DNA of 6,996 nucleotides from an uncultured Bacteroidota bacterium (lineage in GTDB: Bacteria; Bacteroidota; Bacteroidia; Bacteroidales; 4484-276), in assembly GCA_903930725.1 (NCBI GenBank), contig CAIYZW010001073.1, positions 1 to 6,996 of the forward strand, given 5' to 3'. The translations under genes and the position numbers were made by a program. The notes under the pieces are model-generated. The model saw only the letters and a list, made by a program, of their open reading frames with translations, made no database searches and had not been told where the DNA came from. The number at the start of each line of letters is the position of its first letter. The first letter of the stretch is position 1. Below, piece after piece: positions 5,273-6,996 of this stretch.

Positions 5273-6996
5273 ATGAAAGTAATATGTATTGGAAACTACC
5301 CTCCACGAAAGTGTGGCATTGCCACCTTTACCGAAAATCTTGTAAAATCAATTCTGACAGCAGCCGAAATTCATGCCGAAAATCTTGAATTTGAGGTTAT
5401 CGCCATGATCGACCAGGGGCAGGAGTATGATTACCCGCCCATCGTAAAACAGACCATGAACGACCGTGTGAGGGCTGACTACGAAAAAATGGCTGACTAC
5501 ATCAACCATTCAGGTGCCGAAATTTGCCTGCTCGAACACGAGTACGGCATTTACGGTGGCGACAGCGGATTGCTCATTCTTTCGCTGCTTCGTAAACTCC
5601 AGATTCCAATCATCTCAACATTTCACACGGTTCTCGAAAAACCTTCCTTTCATCAAAAGGAAGTATTGAAAAAAATTGGTGATTATTCCAGCAGGATCGT
5701 TGTGATGAGCTCGCTCGCTATCGAATTTCTTACCCGTGTTTATGAATTTCCGCGTGAAAAAATTGTCAGGATTGAACATGGTGTGCCCGATTTTATCAAA
5801 ATTAAAGATAATCCGGTCGTCAAACCCGAAAGCTGGACAGGCCGAAAGGTTATGCTCACCTTTGGATTAATCGGACGAAGCAAAGGCATCGAAACAGTGA
5901 TTAAAGCCTTGCCCGGAATTGTAAAAAAACATCCCGAAGTGCTTTATGTGGTTCTGGGTAAGACCCATCCGCACGTTGTAAAACATGCCGGAGAGGAATA
6001 TCGGAACTTCCTGATAAATCTTACCACTGAGCTTGGAGTACAAAGCCATGTCGAATTTCTCGACCAATATGTTCACGAAAGTGAGTTGATGGAATATTTG
6101 TTGGCTGCCGATATTTACGTTACACCCTATCTCAACAAAGCGCAAATTACCAGCGGAACGCTTGCTTATGCTGTTGGAGGCGGCTCAGCGGTAATATCAA
6201 CGCCATACTGGCACGCCGAAGAGTTGCTGGCCGAAGGCCGTGGGCAGCTTTTTAACTTTGGCGATTACGAAGCGTTAACAAACATTGTAAACGAGCTTCT
6301 CGATAATCCCGACGAGTTGGAGTTACTTCAAAAAAGGGCTTTCGACTATGGCCTCAATATTGCCTGGCCAAAAATTGGTTATCAATATCTTAGCGTTTTT
6401 AAACAAATTATTGATGAAGATAAAGCTGGCGGGATAATCCGCCCTTTGCCTTTGTTGTTAAGAATTCCTGAATTCCGTCCCGACCATCTCGAACGACTGA
6501 CCGATTTTACCGGCATGATTCAACATGCCAAAGGTGGCATTCCCAATTACAAAACCGGCTATTGTCTCGACGATAACACCAGGGCGATTGTTGTTTGCCT
6601 GATGGCTTATCAGCGCTCCAATGAAGAACGTTACCTCTCGCTGATTTACCGTTACTTAGCTTTTTTGATGTACATGCAAAACAGGGATGGTAGTTTCAAA
6701 AATTACCTCACCTACTGGCGAAACACCGTGGAGGAAGTTGGTTCAGATGACGCTTTCGGGCGGGCGATGTGGGCGCTTGGATATCTTATCCGGTTTGCAC
6801 CCAGCGATACACTTTTCCAGATTTCGCATGAACTGTTTCATATTTCAACCCAGCAGCTCTCGCAATTACAGCATGCCCGCGGCTACGCCAACTGCATCCT
6901 TGGGCTTTATCATTATATCAAACGTTTCCCCGATCAGGAAAACTTTGTAAAAATGCTCGAAATGCTCGCCGACAGGCAATGCGATAAATATTACGA
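5273..6996 (+). CDS. GT-B (GT4-like) glycosyltransferase with C-terminal helical (alpha-toroid-like) domain, 3' truncated by window
   Basis: An open frame of 574 codons runs from ATG 5273 to the window edge with no stop. Residues 1-380 form a GT-B glycosyltransferase. The N-lobe has a glycine-containing loop in GNYPPRKCGIATFTENL (7-23), HEYGIYGGDSG (89-99) and STFHT (115-119). The C-lobe has FGLIGRSKGIETVI (197-210), whose R202 and K204 are the donor-phosphate binders of the GT4 group, and TSGTLAYAVGGGSAVIS (293-309) in the place of the EX7E motif. From about 400 a helical domain begins (GGIPNYKTGYCLDDNTRA, 421-438, then SDDAFGRAMWALG, 491-503), resembling alpha/alpha-toroid domains of the six-hairpin glycosidase or epimerase type. 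Such two-domain proteins are, as I recall, common in Bacteroidota and usually exceed 700 residues, so perhaps a quarter is missing. Donor and acceptor sugars are unknown; cytoplasmic glycan or oligosaccharide synthesis is inferred. The start has an A-rich leader and no Shine-Dalgarno. The next gene is outside the window. Confidence 0.85.
   Translation, partial: MKVICIGNYPPRKCGIATFTENLVKSILTAAEIHAENLEFEVIAMIDQGQEYDYPPIVKQTMNDRVRADYEKMADYINHSGAEICLLEHEYGIYGGDSGLLILSLLRKLQIPIISTFHTVLEKPSFHQKEVLKKIGDYSSRIVVMSSLAIEFLTRVYEFPREKIVRIEHGVPDFIKIKDNPVVKPESWTGRKVMLTFGLIGRSKGIETVIKALPGIVKKHPEVLYVVLGKTHPHVVKHAGEEYRNFLINLTTELGVQSHVEFLDQYVHESELMEYLLAADIYVTPYLNKAQITSGTLAYAVGGGSAVISTPYWHAEELLAEGRGQLFNFGDYEALTNIVNELLDNPDELELLQKRAFDYGLNIAWPKIGYQYLSVFKQIIDEDKAGGIIRPLPLLLRIPEFRPDHLERLTDFTGMIQHAKGGIPNYKTGYCLDDNTRAIVVCLMAYQRSNEERYLSLIYRYLAFLMYMQNRDGSFKNYLTYWRNTVEEVGSDDAFGRAMWALGYLIRFAPSDTLFQISHELFHISTQQLSQLQHARGYANCILGLYHYIKRFPDQENFVKMLEMLADRQCDKYY

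Noticed and set aside
5867..6950. Minus-strand frame 5867-6145 and plus-strand frame 6687-6950
   Set aside because: Both lie within the continuous 574-codon glycosyltransferase frame, which has recognisable motifs throughout.
1..6996. CRISPR array, tRNA, insertion sequence, phage or defence genes
   Set aside because: No spaced direct repeats, cloverleaf, transposase or integrase motif, or terminal inverted repeats were seen; all large open frames belong to ordinary families.

Overview
This is chromosomal DNA that looks like Bacteroidota, probably the Bacteroidales/Marinilabiliales side; that placement is inference. Coding starts lack Shine-Dalgarno sequences and sit behind AT-rich leaders. 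Perfect matches to the Bacteroidota -7 promoter element TAnnTTTG lie at plausible distances upstream of four transcription units. Moderate GC and a cysteate synthase-type enzyme, known from sulfonolipid-making Bacteroidota, agree with this.

Layout from left to right. Positions 1-27 (minus) hold what looks like the first nine codons of a gene that leaves the window. Positions 143-1432 (minus) encode a PLP-dependent cysteate synthase-like enzyme. A 215-bp AT-rich spacer with a 14-bp-period tandem repeat follows. Positions 1648-2994 (minus) encode a MATE efflux transporter, and 3108-3326 (minus) encode TatA. The gap between these two genes holds two hairpins. The RNase P RNA gene rnpB runs divergently from tatA at about 3498-3934 (plus), with a well-placed promoter and a closed P1 helix. 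It converges almost end to end with an M14 metallocarboxypeptidase of the cytosolic carboxypeptidase type (3943-5073, minus). After a 199-bp divergent spacer, a GT-B (GT4-like) glycosyltransferase with a C-terminal helical domain begins at 5273 (plus) and runs off the right edge.

The genes look like unrelated, mostly single-gene housekeeping and metabolic units rather than one pathway or operon. The cysteate synthase may feed sulfonolipid (capnine) synthesis of the outer membrane. TatA belongs to the twin-arginine export pore, though no tatC is present. RNase P RNA matures tRNA 5' ends. The glycosyltransferase is probably part of polysaccharide or glycoconjugate metabolism. No phage, IS, CRISPR array, tRNA or defence system is visible, and I do not see a clearly undescribed system. 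The items most worth a second look are the cysteate synthase, the bacterial tubulin-deglutamylase-like carboxypeptidase, the glycosyltransferase with a degenerate EX7E motif, and the tight rnpB/carboxypeptidase convergence.
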